Part shown: piece by piece, positions 1 through 8,261 of the stretch
How positions within the stretch are numbered: the first letter of the stretch is position 1
Layout: each line of letters begins with the position of its first letter
DNA from: Methylobacterium amylolyticum
GTDB taxonomy: Bacteria; Pseudomonadota; Alphaproteobacteria; Rhizobiales; Beijerinckiaceae
Assembly (NCBI RefSeq): GCF_030700245.1
Contig: NZ_JAUYZI010000025.1
Location: 36,867-100,866, forward strand
Direction: 5' to 3'
DNA: 64,000 nucleotides
The notes under the pieces: model-generated
Database searches by the model: none
What the model was told of the DNA's origin: nothing
What the model saw: the letters and a program-made list of their open reading frames with translations, nothing else
Made by a program: the position numbers and the translations under genes

Positions 1-396
1 CATCCCGGCCGGGTGCTGGCGGTCTACATCCGCAACGTCTCGCACGACGCCGCGCGGGTCGAGGAGATCGTTCGGCTCGCGGCCGCCGTCGCGGCGGCAG
101 GGTCCAGCCTCGTGCTCGCCGCCGACAGCGTGGCCATGGCCGACCACGCGGCCGGCATCGGCCTGATCGCGCCCGAGGCCGTGGCGGGCGTGGCCGCCGA
201 GCATGCCGGGAACGAGGCGCCGCCTCGCAGCGAGACGGTGCAGATCGTGCCGGAGCCCGCGGCCCCCGGCGAGGACGCGGCCGCGACGCTGGCCCCGGAT
301 GCGCTGGCGGAGGCGCTGGCGGCGGACGCGGCCGTCCCGCCCACCGTGGTCGTCGCGCCGGAGCATCCCGCCGCGCTGCTTCCGCGGGACGCCTGA
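1..396 (+). CDS. App1-like phosphatidate phosphatase domain protein, C-terminal part (5' end outside window)
   Basis: The reading frame is open from the first base and opens with HPGRVLAVYIRNVS, which resembles the end of the DUF2183/App1 catalytic domain, followed by SSLVLAADSVAMADHAAGIGLI, the usual closing segment of that domain. App1 relatives dephosphorylate phosphatidate in yeast; the bacterial substrate is unknown. The last 65 or so residues are Ala/Pro/Glu-rich and look disordered. The catalytic DxDxT region would lie upstream of the window, so activity cannot be judged. The product ends at a TGA 165 bases before the next small gene. Confidence 0.7.
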   Translation, partial: HPGRVLAVYIRNVSHDAARVEEIVRLAAAVAAAGSSLVLAADSVAMADHAAGIGLIAPEAVAGVAAEHAGNEAPPRSETVQIVPEPAAPGEDAAATLAPDALAEALAADAAVPPTVVVAPEHPAALLPRDA

Positions 397-463
397 GCGA
401 TCACGGGTCGACCGGGCCGCGGGGCTTCGGCGAACCGTGGCGGAACGATGTATGCCCGCCGGT

Positions 464-480
464 ATGCTGCAATGCAGCAT
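464..480. promoter_or_regulatory. Perfect 8-bp-arm dyad, candidate operator
   Basis: ATGCTGCA, one base, then TGCAGCAT: a perfect inverted repeat about 80 bases upstream of the small gene at 563. It contains CTGC-N3-GCAG, the kind of TGC/GCA dyad reported for the PHB regulator PhaR in alphaproteobacteria. Binding by PhaR is inference; the dyad itself is seen directly. Confidence 0.45.
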
Positions 481-562
481 TTCGGAGAACGCGCTTCTCT
501 TCGGCGCCTGGATACCTAGGTTTGCCCGCTCCCACGCCGGTCCTCGCTCGTGGAGCCGCCCT

Positions 563-820
563 GTGCAAACCTACACCCTCGCCATCGCCGACGGCATCCT
601 GTTCGCCTGCCTGCCCGACGGCGCCGACATCGCCGCCGCGGTCGCCGAGGCGGCCGCCGTGAGTTACGGCTTCGGCCTCTCCCTCGACATCGTCCGCGGC
701 ACGACGCTCACCGACGCCGCCGATCCGGACGACGAGGTCGTCTGGCAGGAGACCCCGGACAGCGAGCTGCTCGACGTCGAAGGACGCCCCTACCGCTACG
801 CGGTCCGCCGCCATTCCTGA
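563..820 (+). CDS. Small conserved-type hypothetical protein (85 aa)
   Basis: No family is recognised. The GTG start at 563 begins VQTYTLAIADGILFACLPDG and gives a compact acidic protein with alternating hydrophobic segments and many Asp/Glu in the C-terminal half. The frame stays open upstream to 203, but that part reads as Arg/Pro-rich antisense-type translation and overlaps the App1-like gene, so the later start is preferred. The upstream 165 bases hold a perfect palindrome that may be its operator. It has no signal peptide or membrane segment. The translation is plausible as protein, but the gene call is moderate. Confidence 0.55.
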   Translation: MQTYTLAIADGILFACLPDGADIAAAVAEAAAVSYGFGLSLDIVRGTTLTDAADPDDEVVWQETPDSELLDVEGRPYRYAVRRHS

Positions 821-919
821 GTTTCTTGCCTGAGTTTCTTGGACGGTACGGCCGGGTTCGTCGCCGCGGACCGTCCTGCCCATCTCGCCGCGCGCTCGGT
901 CGGTGATAACCTCCGGCCC

Positions 920-2086
920 ATGGGGATGGACCGGACTGGCGACGGGCTCTGGCGGGGCGGCCTCGCGCGCGTCCTCGCCCTCTACGCGCTCCTCTACGGG
1001 GCCTACGGCGCCCTGTCGCCGATCCTGCCGAGCTTCCTCGCCGCCCGCGGCCTGTCCGCGTCGGAGATCGGGATCCTCCTCGCCGCGGCCGGGGCGCTGC
1101 GCATCGTCGCCGGTCCGCTCGCCGGGCGGATCGCCGACCGGAGCGGCGCGGCCCGCACCGTGCTCGCCGGCTCCGCGGCGCTCGCCGGTCTCGCGACCCT
1201 CGCGCATCTCCTCGGCCACAGCTTCGCGCCGCTGCTCGCCGCCAGCCTCGCCTACGCGCTCGGCACGGCCGCGCCCGCGCCCGTCGCCGATGCGCTGGCG
1301 CTCGCCGCCGCGCGCGGGGGGCAGGCGTTCCAGTACGGATGGGTCCGCGCGGCCGGCTCGGCCGCCTTCATCGCCGCCACCGCCGCCGCGGGTGCGCTGA
1401 TCGGCGCCGCGGGGCTCGCCGCCGCCGTCGCCGCCTCGGGACTGCTGTTCCTGACGACCGCCGCAGCCGCCCGGACCGTCCCGGCGGAGGCGGCCGGCGG
1501 CGGGGATCGGGCGTCCTGGGACGGGGTGCGGGCCCTCGTCGGCTCGGCGCGGTTCCGGCGCACCGTCCTCGCCGCCGCGCTGGTGATCGGCGCGCACGCC
1601 CTGCACGACGGCTTCGCGGTTCTGCTGTGGCGCGCCTCGGGGATCGGCCCGGGCGTCGCCGGACTGCTCTGGTCCGGCGCGGTCGCCTCCGAGATCGTCG
1701 TGTTCCTCCTCGTCGGGCCGCCGCTGCTGCGCCGGATCGGCCTGCCCGGCGGCGTCGCGCTGGCGGCCGCGGCGGGCGGCCTGCGCTGGTCGGTGCTGGC
1801 TCTCACCACGGCGCTTCCCTGGCTCGCCGCCGCCGAGGCGCTCCACGGCCTGAGCTTCGCCCTCCTCCACCTCGCGTGCCTCGGGCTAATCGAGGCCTCG
1901 GTGCCCCGCGACCTGCGCGCCACGGCGCTCGCCGTCTACGGGACCTTCGGCCTCGGCCTCGCGGGCGTCCTGGCGACGCTGGCCTCCGGCTGGCTCTACG
2001 GCCGGTTCGGGGCCGGCGCCTTCTGGGCGATGGCGGTCCTCAGCCTCGCGGCCTTGCCGCTGGTCCCGGGTCTGCGCACCCGCTGA
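920..2086 (+). CDS. MFS transporter, HcaT/MFS_1-like
   Basis: A 388-residue polytopic inner-membrane protein with about 12 hydrophobic segments. The N-terminal half carries the MFS loop pattern GRIADRSGAARTV after helix 2, and FQYGWVRAAGSAAFI matches the helix 5 region of the HcaT-like (3-phenylpropionate transporter type) branch. The substrate cannot be read from sequence. The start MGMDRTGDGLW at 920 is chosen because the first hydrophobic segment begins about 15 residues later; an in-frame extension to 839 is possible but reads poorly. It lies 142 bases upstream of priA with no evident functional tie. Confidence 0.8.
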   Translation: MGMDRTGDGLWRGGLARVLALYALLYGAYGALSPILPSFLAARGLSASEIGILLAAAGALRIVAGPLAGRIADRSGAARTVLAGSAALAGLATLAHLLGHSFAPLLAASLAYALGTAAPAPVADALALAAARGGQAFQYGWVRAAGSAAFIAATAAAGALIGAAGLAAAVAASGLLFLTTAAAARTVPAEAAGGGDRASWDGVRALVGSARFRRTVLAAALVIGAHALHDGFAVLLWRASGIGPGVAGLLWSGAVASEIVVFLLVGPPLLRRIGLPGGVALAAAAGGLRWSVLALTTALPWLAAAEALHGLSFALLHLACLGLIEASVPRDLRATALAVYGTFGLGLAGVLATLASGWLYGRFGAGAFWAMAVLSLAALPLVPGLRTR

Positions 2087-2228
2087 ATCCGTTTCTCGGG
2101 CTTCGTTCGGCGACCGCGCGGGCGCGTCGGCCCCTGTGCGCCGCGGTTCCGGAACGGATGCTTTCCCCCGCCGCTATGGTACGGAACCGGAACGCGTTCC
2201 CGCTCGTGCCGCACAGCCCCGTCGCCGA

Positions 2229-4400
2229 ATGCCCCACATCGCCGACATCCTGATCCCGCTGGCCCTCGATACCCCCTACAGCTACGTCGTGCCCGCCGGC
2301 CTGGACCTGGAAGCGGGCGACGTGGTGCAGGTGCCGCTCGGTCCCCGCGAGACGATCGGCGTGGTCTGGGGCGTCGCCGAGAGCGCCGGCGGCTCGAACC
2401 TGCGCCCGGTCACCGGGCGGGTCGGCGTGGCGCCCCTGTCGCGGCCGTTGCGGGAACTCGTCGACTGGATCGCCCGCTACACCCTGGCGCCGAAGGGCTC
2501 GGCGCTGGCGATGGTGCTGCGCCTGCCCGACGAGGCCGCCGCCGTCGAGACCGCCCGGGTCGCCGTGCGCATCACCGACAAGCCGCCGACCCGGCCGACC
2601 GCCGCCCGGGCCAAGGTGCTGGCGGTGGCCGCCGACCGGGCCCTGCGCGGCAAGAGCGCGCTCGCCAAGGAGGCCGGCGTCTCGCTCTCCGTGGTCGACG
2701 GCCTGATCGACGACGGCGCCCTGGAGGCCCTGGCGGTCGAGCCCGAGCCGGTGGCGCCGCGGCCCGATCCGGATCACCCGCGCACGCCGCTCTCGGACGC
2801 GCAGGCGGCGGCCGTGATGCAACTCTCCGCTCCCGCCCCCGCGGAGGAGGGAGGGATTCGCCCGGTCCTCCTCGAAGGCGTCACCGGCTCCGGCAAGACC
2901 GAGGTCTATTTCGAGGCGGTCGCCGAATGCGTCCGCCGGGGCGAGCAAGCGCTGATCCTGATGCCCGAGATCGCGCTGACCGCCCAGTTCCTCGACCGCT
3001 TCGCCGCCCGCTTCGGCGCGCGGCCGGCGGCGTGGCATTCGGGGATCGGCGGCAAGCGCCGGGAGCGGCTGCGCGCGGCGGTGGCGGCGGGCGAGGCGCT
3101 GGTGGTGGTCGGCGCCCGCTCGGCCCTGTTCCTGCCCTTCGCGCGCCTCGGGCTGATCGTCGTCGACGAGGAGCACGAGGCCGCCTACAAGCAGGAGGAC
3201 GGGGTCCACTACCACGCCCGCGACATGGCGGTGGTGCGCGGGCGGCTCGAAGGCTGCGCCGTGGTGCTGGCCTCGGCCACGCCCTCGATCGAGACCCGGG
3301 TGAACGCGGCTCGCGGCCGCTACCGGCACGTCGCCCTACCCGAACGCTTCGGCGGCCGGCGCCTGCCCGACATCGCCGCGATCGACATGCGCCGCGACGC
3401 CCCCGAGCGCGGACGCTTCCTCAGCCCGCCGCTCGTCAACGCGGTGAAGCACACCCTGGAACGGGGCGAGCAGGCGCTGCTGTTCCTCAACCGCCGGGGC
3501 TACGCGCCGCTCACCCTGTGCCGCGCCTGCGGGCACCGCTACCAGTGCCGCAACTGCTCGACCTGGCTGGTGGAGCACCGCTTCCGCCGGGCGCTCGTCT
3601 GCCACCAGTGCGGCTACAGCGAGCGCCGGCCCGAGGCGTGCACCGCCTGCGGCACCTTCGACAACCTGACCGCCTGCGGCCCCGGCGTCGAGCGCATCGC
3701 CGAGGAGGCGGTCGAGCTGTTTCCGGACAAGCGGATCATCGTCCTGTCGAGCGACTTCCCCGGCGGGGCCGAGCGCCTGCGCCAGGAGCTGGAGGCGGTG
3801 GCGGCCGGCGAATGCGACCTCGTGGTCGGCACGCAGCTCGTGGCCAAGGGGCACAACTTCCCCGGGCTCACCCTGGTCGGCGTGCTCGACGCCGACATCG
3901 GCCTCACCTCGGGCGACCCGCGCGCGGCCGAGCGCACCTTCCAGCTCCTCCAGCAGGTCACCGGCCGCGCCGGGCGCGGCGAGAGGCCCGGCCGGGCGCT
4001 GGTGCAGACCTACCAGCCCGAGCACCCGGTGATCGCCGCCCTGCTCTCGGGGGACGCCGAACGGTTCTACGCGGAGGAGATCGCCGCCCGCGAGGCGGCG
4101 GGACTGCCGCCGTTCGGCCGCCTCGCCGCGCTGATCGTCTCGGCGGCCGAGCGCGAGGCTGCGGAGGCGCACGGGCAGGCGCTGGCCCGGGCCGCCGACC
4201 CGCCCCCGGGGGTGATGGTGCTCGGTCCGGCCGAGGCGCCGCTGGCGCTGGTGCGCGGCCGCTACCGCTTCCGCCTGCTGGTGAAGACCGAGCGCAACGT
4301 CGACCTCCAGGCCTACCTGCGGGCGTGGCTCGCCCGCGGCCCGAAGCCCCGCGGCAACCTCCGGGTCGCGATCGATGTCGACCCGCAGAGCTTTTTGTAA
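2229..4400 (+). CDS. priA: Primosomal protein N' (replication restart helicase PriA)
   Basis: PriA recognises stalled replication forks and reloads the replisome. The 723-residue product has an N-terminal DNA-binding region (1-190), a helicase core with Walker A GVTGSGKTEVY near residue 217 and Walker B VVDEEHEAAYKQEDG near 313, then the Cys-rich zinc insertion at about 430-475 (CRACGHRYQCRNC, CHQCGYSERR, CTACG) typical of PriA, and motifs V/VI (GTQLVAKGHNF, QVTGRAGRGERPGR). Length fits the family. The ATG at 2229 (MPHIADILIPL) starts exactly at the conserved N-terminus, so the longer frame upstream is not used. Confidence 0.97.
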   Translation: MPHIADILIPLALDTPYSYVVPAGLDLEAGDVVQVPLGPRETIGVVWGVAESAGGSNLRPVTGRVGVAPLSRPLRELVDWIARYTLAPKGSALAMVLRLPDEAAAVETARVAVRITDKPPTRPTAARAKVLAVAADRALRGKSALAKEAGVSLSVVDGLIDDGALEALAVEPEPVAPRPDPDHPRTPLSDAQAAAVMQLSAPAPAEEGGIRPVLLEGVTGSGKTEVYFEAVAECVRRGEQALILMPEIALTAQFLDRFAARFGARPAAWHSGIGGKRRERLRAAVAAGEALVVVGARSALFLPFARLGLIVVDEEHEAAYKQEDGVHYHARDMAVVRGRLEGCAVVLASATPSIETRVNAARGRYRHVALPERFGGRRLPDIAAIDMRRDAPERGRFLSPPLVNAVKHTLERGEQALLFLNRRGYAPLTLCRACGHRYQCRNCSTWLVEHRFRRALVCHQCGYSERRPEACTACGTFDNLTACGPGVERIAEEAVELFPDKRIIVLSSDFPGGAERLRQELEAVAAGECDLVVGTQLVAKGHNFPGLTLVGVLDADIGLTSGDPRAAERTFQLLQQVTGRAGRGERPGRALVQTYQPEHPVIAALLSGDAERFYAEEIAAREAAGLPPFGRLAALIVSAAEREAAEAHGQALARAADPPPGVMVLGPAEAPLALVRGRYRFRLLVKTERNVDLQAYLRAWLARGPKPRGNLRVAIDVDPQSFL

Positions 4401-4462
4401 GAAGAGTCGGTCCCGAGGATCGCGGGCTCGGGGCCCGGGCGGATCCAGCGAGGAGCGATTCA

Positions 4463-4825
4463 GTGCTGACCTACACCAAGGCGCCGGACTCGAACGTGGC
4501 CGAGATCGTGGTCGACGGAAAGATCTCCGACGAGGAGATGAACGCGGCGATCACCGCGATGAAGGCCGACCTCGACAAGGGCGGCAAGCTGAAGCTCCTG
4601 GAGGACATCCGCGCCTTCCAGGGGATGGAGCCGGCGGCGTTCTTCAAGGACCCGCGCTTCGGCATCTCGATGATGAAGGGCGTGAGCCACGTGGCGCTCG
4701 TGACCGACGCGCCGTGGCTGCGGATGATGGCCGAGACCTTCGCCTTCGTCTCGCCCTACCAGATCAAGTGCTTCGAGCGCACCCGCCTCGACGAGGCGCG
4801 GAGCTGGCTCGCGGCGGCGAACTGA
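4463..4825 (+). CDS. SpoIIAA-like (STAS-related) protein
   Basis: A 120-residue protein starting at GTG 4463, preceded by an AGGAG ribosome-binding site at 4451-4455. VLTYTKAPDSNVAEIVVDGKI and the later DIRAFQGMEPAAFFKD, HVALVTDAPWLRMMAE and CFERTRLDEARSWL segments match the SpoIIAA-like family (PF11964), a STAS-type fold of unknown role in non-sporulating bacteria. It has no signal peptide. It follows priA by 62 bases on the same strand and could be cotranscribed, but no functional link is suggested. Confidence 0.82.
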   Translation: MLTYTKAPDSNVAEIVVDGKISDEEMNAAITAMKADLDKGGKLKLLEDIRAFQGMEPAAFFKDPRFGISMMKGVSHVALVTDAPWLRMMAETFAFVSPYQIKCFERTRLDEARSWLAAAN

Positions 4826-4834
4826 CCGCCGGTC

Positions 4835-5224
4835 TCACTCGGCCTGGGCGGTGCGGGTGTCGCCGCGCCGCGCCGTCCAGCGGCCCGCGCACAGGGACGA
4901 CACCGCCCAGGTGCCGGAGCCGCTGCCGCCGGTGAGCCGGCCCGAGCCGGACCCGCTCGCCATCCCGTTCGAGACCGTGAGGCCTACGGTGCCGTCCGGC
5001 GAGACGCGGCCGCTGACCCGGGCGCCGCCGGTGGCCGAGACCGCCCGCACCTGACCCTCGCGGATCGCCACCGCGTAGCTGTAACGGGCGTTGCACATCC
5101 CGCTCTCGGTCACGAGCTCCACCGACCATGTGCCGTTATGGGCATCCGGCGCGGCGGCGGCCGGGCAGGCGGCGGTCAGGGACAAGCCGGCGACGAGCGC
5201 CAGAGCGGAAACGAACGTCCTCAT
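4835..5224 (-). CDS. Secreted hypothetical protein
   Basis: A 129-residue protein with a clear Sec signal peptide: MRTFVSALALVAGLSLTAACPAAAAPDA, cleavage expected near AAA-PDA. The mature part has two cysteines (GMCNAR and SSLCAGRW) that could pair, and a beta-rich repeat-like pattern (GTWSVELV near the start, SGTWAVSSL near the end), suggesting a small periplasmic beta-barrel fold. No specific family is recognised. It is convergent with the SpoIIAA-like gene, with only 9 bases between stop codons, and its promoter must lie in the AT-richer region 5225-5554. Confidence 0.75.
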   Translation of the reverse strand: MRTFVSALALVAGLSLTAACPAAAAPDAHNGTWSVELVTESGMCNARYSYAVAIREGQVRAVSATGGARVSGRVSPDGTVGLTVSNGMASGSGSGRLTGGSGSGTWAVSSLCAGRWTARRGDTRTAQAE

Positions 5225-5554
5225 CGTCGAAATATCTCAGCGGTGGGTCTTCGTCGCGTCGCCGCGGGTGCGACGCTCCGGACCGATATGGTCAATGGTG
5301 AATGACCCACCGATGAACGGCGGAGGCAGCGAGAATATGACCTCGCCGACGAAAGGGAGATATTTTGGGGCTTCGCATGATATTCTGCAATGGCCGAGCT
5401 TATTCGGTGACCGTTCCCCGGTTGTCATCACGGGGATATTGCGCGAGCAGCCAAGAGTTGGGCCGCGGATATGGCACGACGCCGGGCTTGCGCGTGTTGC
5501 TCGCAGCTCACGGGCCGACTAACGTCGTGACAGCACGATACGGGGCCGATCCGC
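5225..5554. other. Intergenic region, AT-richer, no convincing gene
   Basis: 330 bases between the divergent secreted-protein gene and the toxin-antitoxin pair. Composition is visibly lower in GC than its neighbours. A 9-bp perfect inverted repeat is split across it (AAATATCTC at 5230-5238 and GAGATATTT at 5357-5365). Short open frames exist on both strands but have no ribosome-binding site and no protein-like character. It probably carries promoters for both flanking units and may be part of the DNA that arrived with the toxin-antitoxin genes. Confidence 0.5.
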
Positions 5555-5809
5555 ATGCCCGTTACGACTCTGTCCAGCCGCGACTTCCGACAGAATGCCA
5601 ACCGGGCTCAGAAGGCGGCGGAGAACGGTCCCGTCTTCATCACCGAGCGCGGCGAGCCGACCCAGGTCCTCCTGAACATCGAAGAATACCGACGGCTCAC
5701 GAGCGGGCGGCGCAATCTCGCCGCGGCGCTGTCCATGCCCGGGCTCACCGAGGTACCGCTGGAACATTCGGAGCTGCGCGGCCTCCCGCGAACCCCTGAC
5801 CTGTCGTGA
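5555..5809 (+). CDS. Type II antitoxin, Phd/YefM family
   Basis: An 84-residue protein beginning MPVTTLSSRDFRQNANRAQKAAENGPVFITERGEP, the Phd/YefM DNA-binding N-terminus, followed by TQVLLNIEEYRRL, the family's dimer helix, and an Arg/Pro-containing C-terminal tail that would wrap the toxin. It would neutralise the PIN-domain nuclease encoded next and autorepress the operon. Its stop overlaps the toxin GTG start by 4 bases (GTGA), the usual translational coupling. Confidence 0.9.
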   Translation: MPVTTLSSRDFRQNANRAQKAAENGPVFITERGEPTQVLLNIEEYRRLTSGRRNLAAALSMPGLTEVPLEHSELRGLPRTPDLS

Positions 5810-6243
5810 CCTTCCTGCTCGATACGAATGTCGTATCCGAACTGCGCAAGGTCGGCGACGGGCGGGCGGATGCCAACGTCGTGCGCTGGATATCCGGGTC
5901 CGACGCGGCGGCCTTCCAGGTGTCGGCGATCACTCTGATGGAACTGGAGCTCGGCGTCCGGTTGGCAGAGCGGCGCGATCCCGCGCAAGGCGCACGCCTG
6001 CGCGCTTGGCTGGAAGCGCGCGTCATGCCGGAATTCGCGGGTCGTGTCTTGCCCGTCGATACGGCCGTGGCCCTGCGTTGCGCCGGGCTGCACGTGCCCG
6101 ATCCACGGCCCGAGCGGGATGCCTTCATCGCGGCGACCGCTCTCGTGCACGGGATGGTCGTCGTCACCCGCAACATTGCGGATTTCAGGCCCACCGGCGT
6201 GCAGGTCATCGATTCGTGGTCGGAAGGCGATGCGTCGGCGTAG
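5806..6243 (+). CDS. VapC-like PIN-domain toxin
   Basis: A 145-residue PIN endoribonuclease. The acidic residues expected at the metal site are visible: Asp6 in MTFLLDTNVVSEL, a Glu in LMELELG near residue 46, Asp in PERDAFIAATAL and Asp in TRNIADFRPTGV. Related toxins cleave tRNA or rRNA in the cytoplasm. The GTG start overlaps the antitoxin stop. The downstream neighbours are convergent housekeeping genes, so the pair is a self-contained chromosomal module. Confidence 0.9.
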   Translation: MTFLLDTNVVSELRKVGDGRADANVVRWISGSDAAAFQVSAITLMELELGVRLAERRDPAQGARLRAWLEARVMPEFAGRVLPVDTAVALRCAGLHVPDPRPERDAFIAATALVHGMVVVTRNIADFRPTGVQVIDSWSEGDASA

Positions 6244-6260
6244 CGCCGCGCGCCGCCCGC

Positions 6261-6467
6261 TCAGTCGATCAGCGGCCGCGCCTCCTCCGGCAGCATGATC
6301 GGGATGCCGTCGCGGATCGGATAGGCGAGCTTGGCCGAGCGGCTGATCAGCTCCTGCCGGGCGGAATCGTATTCCAGCGTGCCCTTGGTCAGCGGGCAGA
6401 CCAGGATCTCCAGGAGCTTCGGATCGACGCGGGTCGCCTCGACGGGCACGGTGAGGTCGTTGGACAT
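6261..6467 (-). CDS. Trm112/UPF0434 family protein
   Basis: A 68-residue protein with DPKLLEILVCPLTKGTLEYD, SAKLAYPIRDGIPIMLPEEARPL, the full UPF0434 (YcaR/Trm112-like) signature. In eukaryotes Trm112 activates methyltransferases; the bacterial role is less clear. Only one of the usual zinc-binding Cys residues is present (LVCPLT), as in many proteobacterial members. The ATG at 6467 is favoured because the conserved core begins 14 residues later. It is 11 bases downstream of the LON-domain gene and probably cotranscribed with it and cnoX. Confidence 0.9.
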   Translation of the reverse strand: MSNDLTVPVEATRVDPKLLEILVCPLTKGTLEYDSARQELISRSAKLAYPIRDGIPIMLPEEARPLID

Positions 6468-6478
6468 GCTCTCTCTCG

Positions 6479-7144
6479 TCACTGCATCGTCGGCTCGGGG
6501 CCGGAGCCCCGGACCAGTTCCATCTGCGTGACCGCGATCAGGATCTCCGCCCGGGTCTTGAGATCGGGCGCTTCCAGCATCGCCTGCTTCTCGCGGACCC
6601 CGAACGGGCTCATCATGCACAGCGCGTTGACGAGCGCCTCGTTCGGCGCCTCGTCGATCCCCGCCCAGTCGACCTTCAGGTCGTTCGATTCGACGAAGTC
6701 GCGCAGCGCCTTCAGGACCCCCTCGCGGTCGACCTGCTCCTCGCCCGCCCGCGCCTCGAAGTCCACCGCGAAGGTCTCGTAGGAGACCTGGCAGCGGCGG
6801 TAGGCGCTCGGGGTGGCGAGCTCGCCCTCGAAGCGGAAGCGGCTGATACCGGTGAGCGAGATCAGGTAGCGGCCGTCGCCGGTCTCCGCGTACTGGGTGA
6901 TGCGGCCGGCGCAGCCGACCCGGTAGAGCTTCGGCGACGCCGCGCCCGACCCCTCCGGATCGGGCTGGATCATGCCGATGATCCGGTCGGTGCGCATGGC
7001 GTCGTCCACCATCGCGAGGTAGCGCGGCTCGAAGATATTGAGCGGCATCTGCCCGCGCGGCAGCAGCAGCGCTCCCGGCAGCGGGAAGACCGGGATCACC
7101 GCCGGGCAATCCGACGGTCCCTTGTAGACCGCATGCGTGCTCAT
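6479..7144 (-). CDS. LON peptidase substrate-binding domain protein
   Basis: 221 residues, matching the stand-alone LON N-terminal (PUA-like) domain: IPVFPLPGALLLPRGQMPLNIFEPRYLAMVDDAM at 17-50 and GRYLISLTGISRFRFEGEL around 90. There is no ATPase or Ser-Lys protease domain, so it is not Lon itself. Its role is unknown, perhaps as a protein-binding adaptor. It sits between the CnoX-type gene (48 bases upstream) and the Trm112-like gene, an arrangement I recall as common in Hyphomicrobiales. Confidence 0.9.
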   Translation of the reverse strand: MSTHAVYKGPSDCPAVIPVFPLPGALLLPRGQMPLNIFEPRYLAMVDDAMRTDRIIGMIQPDPEGSGAASPKLYRVGCAGRITQYAETGDGRYLISLTGISRFRFEGELATPSAYRRCQVSYETFAVDFEARAGEEQVDREGVLKALRDFVESNDLKVDWAGIDEAPNEALVNALCMMSPFGVREKQAMLEAPDLKTRAEILIAVTQMELVRGSGPEPTMQ

Positions 7145-7192
7145 CGCACCTCCTTCCGGCGCACCGTCACGGGACGGCGGGCGGCCGGCGCC

Positions 7193-8104
7193 TCACGAGA
7201 ACAGCAGCGTCGAGAGCTTGCGGCGCCCGCGGATCGTGTCCGGATCCATCACGCCCCAGGCCTCGAAGAATTGCAGGAGCTGCTTGCGCGCGCCGTCGTC
7301 GTTCCACGCCTTGTCGCGCTTGCGGATCTCGATCAGGTGGTCGACCGCCTGCGTCCGGTCGCCCCGGGCCGCGAGCCCCAGCGCGAGGTCGAAGCGCGCC
7401 TGATGAGCGTCCGGGTCGGCCTCGACCGCCCGCTGGAGCCCGGCGAGGTCGCCGAGCGAGGCCGCCTGCTCGGCCAGATCGAGGGCGGCGCGGATGCCGG
7501 CGAGCGCCGGGTCGCCGGCCTTGTCCTCCGGCACCATCGCCAGCACGCGCTTGGCGTTCTCGATCTCGCCCGCGTCGAGCTGGAGCTTGGCGAGGCCGGC
7601 GAGCGCCGCGACATTCTCGGGATCCTGCTCCAGCACCGCCGCGTAGAGTTCGGAGGCGCCCGCGAGATCCCCCTGCTCGACGAGCCCCGCAGCCTCGGCG
7701 ATCGCCGCCTCGATCGGGTCGGGCCCCCCGGGACCGGCGACGCGCTCGATCAGTTCCTTGACCTGGCTCTCGGGCACAGCGCCCATGAAGCCGTCCACCG
7801 GCCGGCCCTTCTGAAAGACGATCACCGCCGGGATCGACTGGATCCCGAGCTGGCCGGCGATCGAGGGGTGCTCGTCGATGTTCATCTTGACGAGCACGAC
7901 CTTGCCGTTCGCGGCGTGCACCGCCTTCTCCAGGACGGGGGTGAGCTGCTTGCACGGGCCGCACCACGGCGCCCAGAAGTCGACCAGCACCGGCCGGTTC
8001 ATCGACTCGGCGACGACGTCCTGGCGGAAGCCCGCGGTGGTGGTGTCCTTGATGAGGTCGCCGCCAGCGGACGGTGCGGTGCCGGCGAGGGAGTCGTTGA
8101 GCAT
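7193..8104 (-). CDS. Thioredoxin-TPR co-chaperone, CnoX/YbbN type
   Basis: A 303-residue protein with an N-terminal thioredoxin domain (about 15-125) carrying the redox-active WCGPC in VDFWAPWCGPCKQLTPVLEK, and a C-terminal alpha-helical TPR-like half (GDLAGASELYAAVLEQDPENVAALAGLAKL). This is the CnoX/YbbN layout: a chaperedoxin that protects proteins during oxidative stress and hands them to GroEL. E. coli CnoX lacks the CxxC motif, while many alphaproteobacterial forms keep it as here. The start MLNDSLAGTAP at 8104 is chosen; the frame further upstream is Pro/Arg-rich and unlikely to be coding. Confidence 0.9.
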   Translation of the reverse strand: MLNDSLAGTAPSAGGDLIKDTTTAGFRQDVVAESMNRPVLVDFWAPWCGPCKQLTPVLEKAVHAANGKVVLVKMNIDEHPSIAGQLGIQSIPAVIVFQKGRPVDGFMGAVPESQVKELIERVAGPGGPDPIEAAIAEAAGLVEQGDLAGASELYAAVLEQDPENVAALAGLAKLQLDAGEIENAKRVLAMVPEDKAGDPALAGIRAALDLAEQAASLGDLAGLQRAVEADPDAHQARFDLALGLAARGDRTQAVDHLIEIRKRDKAWNDDGARKQLLQFFEAWGVMDPDTIRGRRKLSTLLFS

Positions 8105-8261
8105 CGGTCTGGCTTCGGAACCTTTTTCGCGATGGCCGGTAGATGGGGCCGATCGCCCTTCCTGACCAGCCCGCCCGGGTGGGCCATCCCCGGTCACGTG
8201 CCGAGCGGGGCCACCGGTCCCGGCCTTCGCCCGAACGGACGATCGCGCCGGCGATCGGCCC

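Noticed and set aside
5230..5365. 9-bp inverted repeat AAATATCTC/GAGATATTT as transposon ends
   Set aside because: No transposase, no target duplication and only 136 bases in total; may be chance or a promoter feature.
5091..5522. A 143-codon forward frame across the secreted-protein gene and the intergenic region
   Set aside because: It overlaps the secreted gene antisense, has no ribosome-binding site and no domain-like translation.
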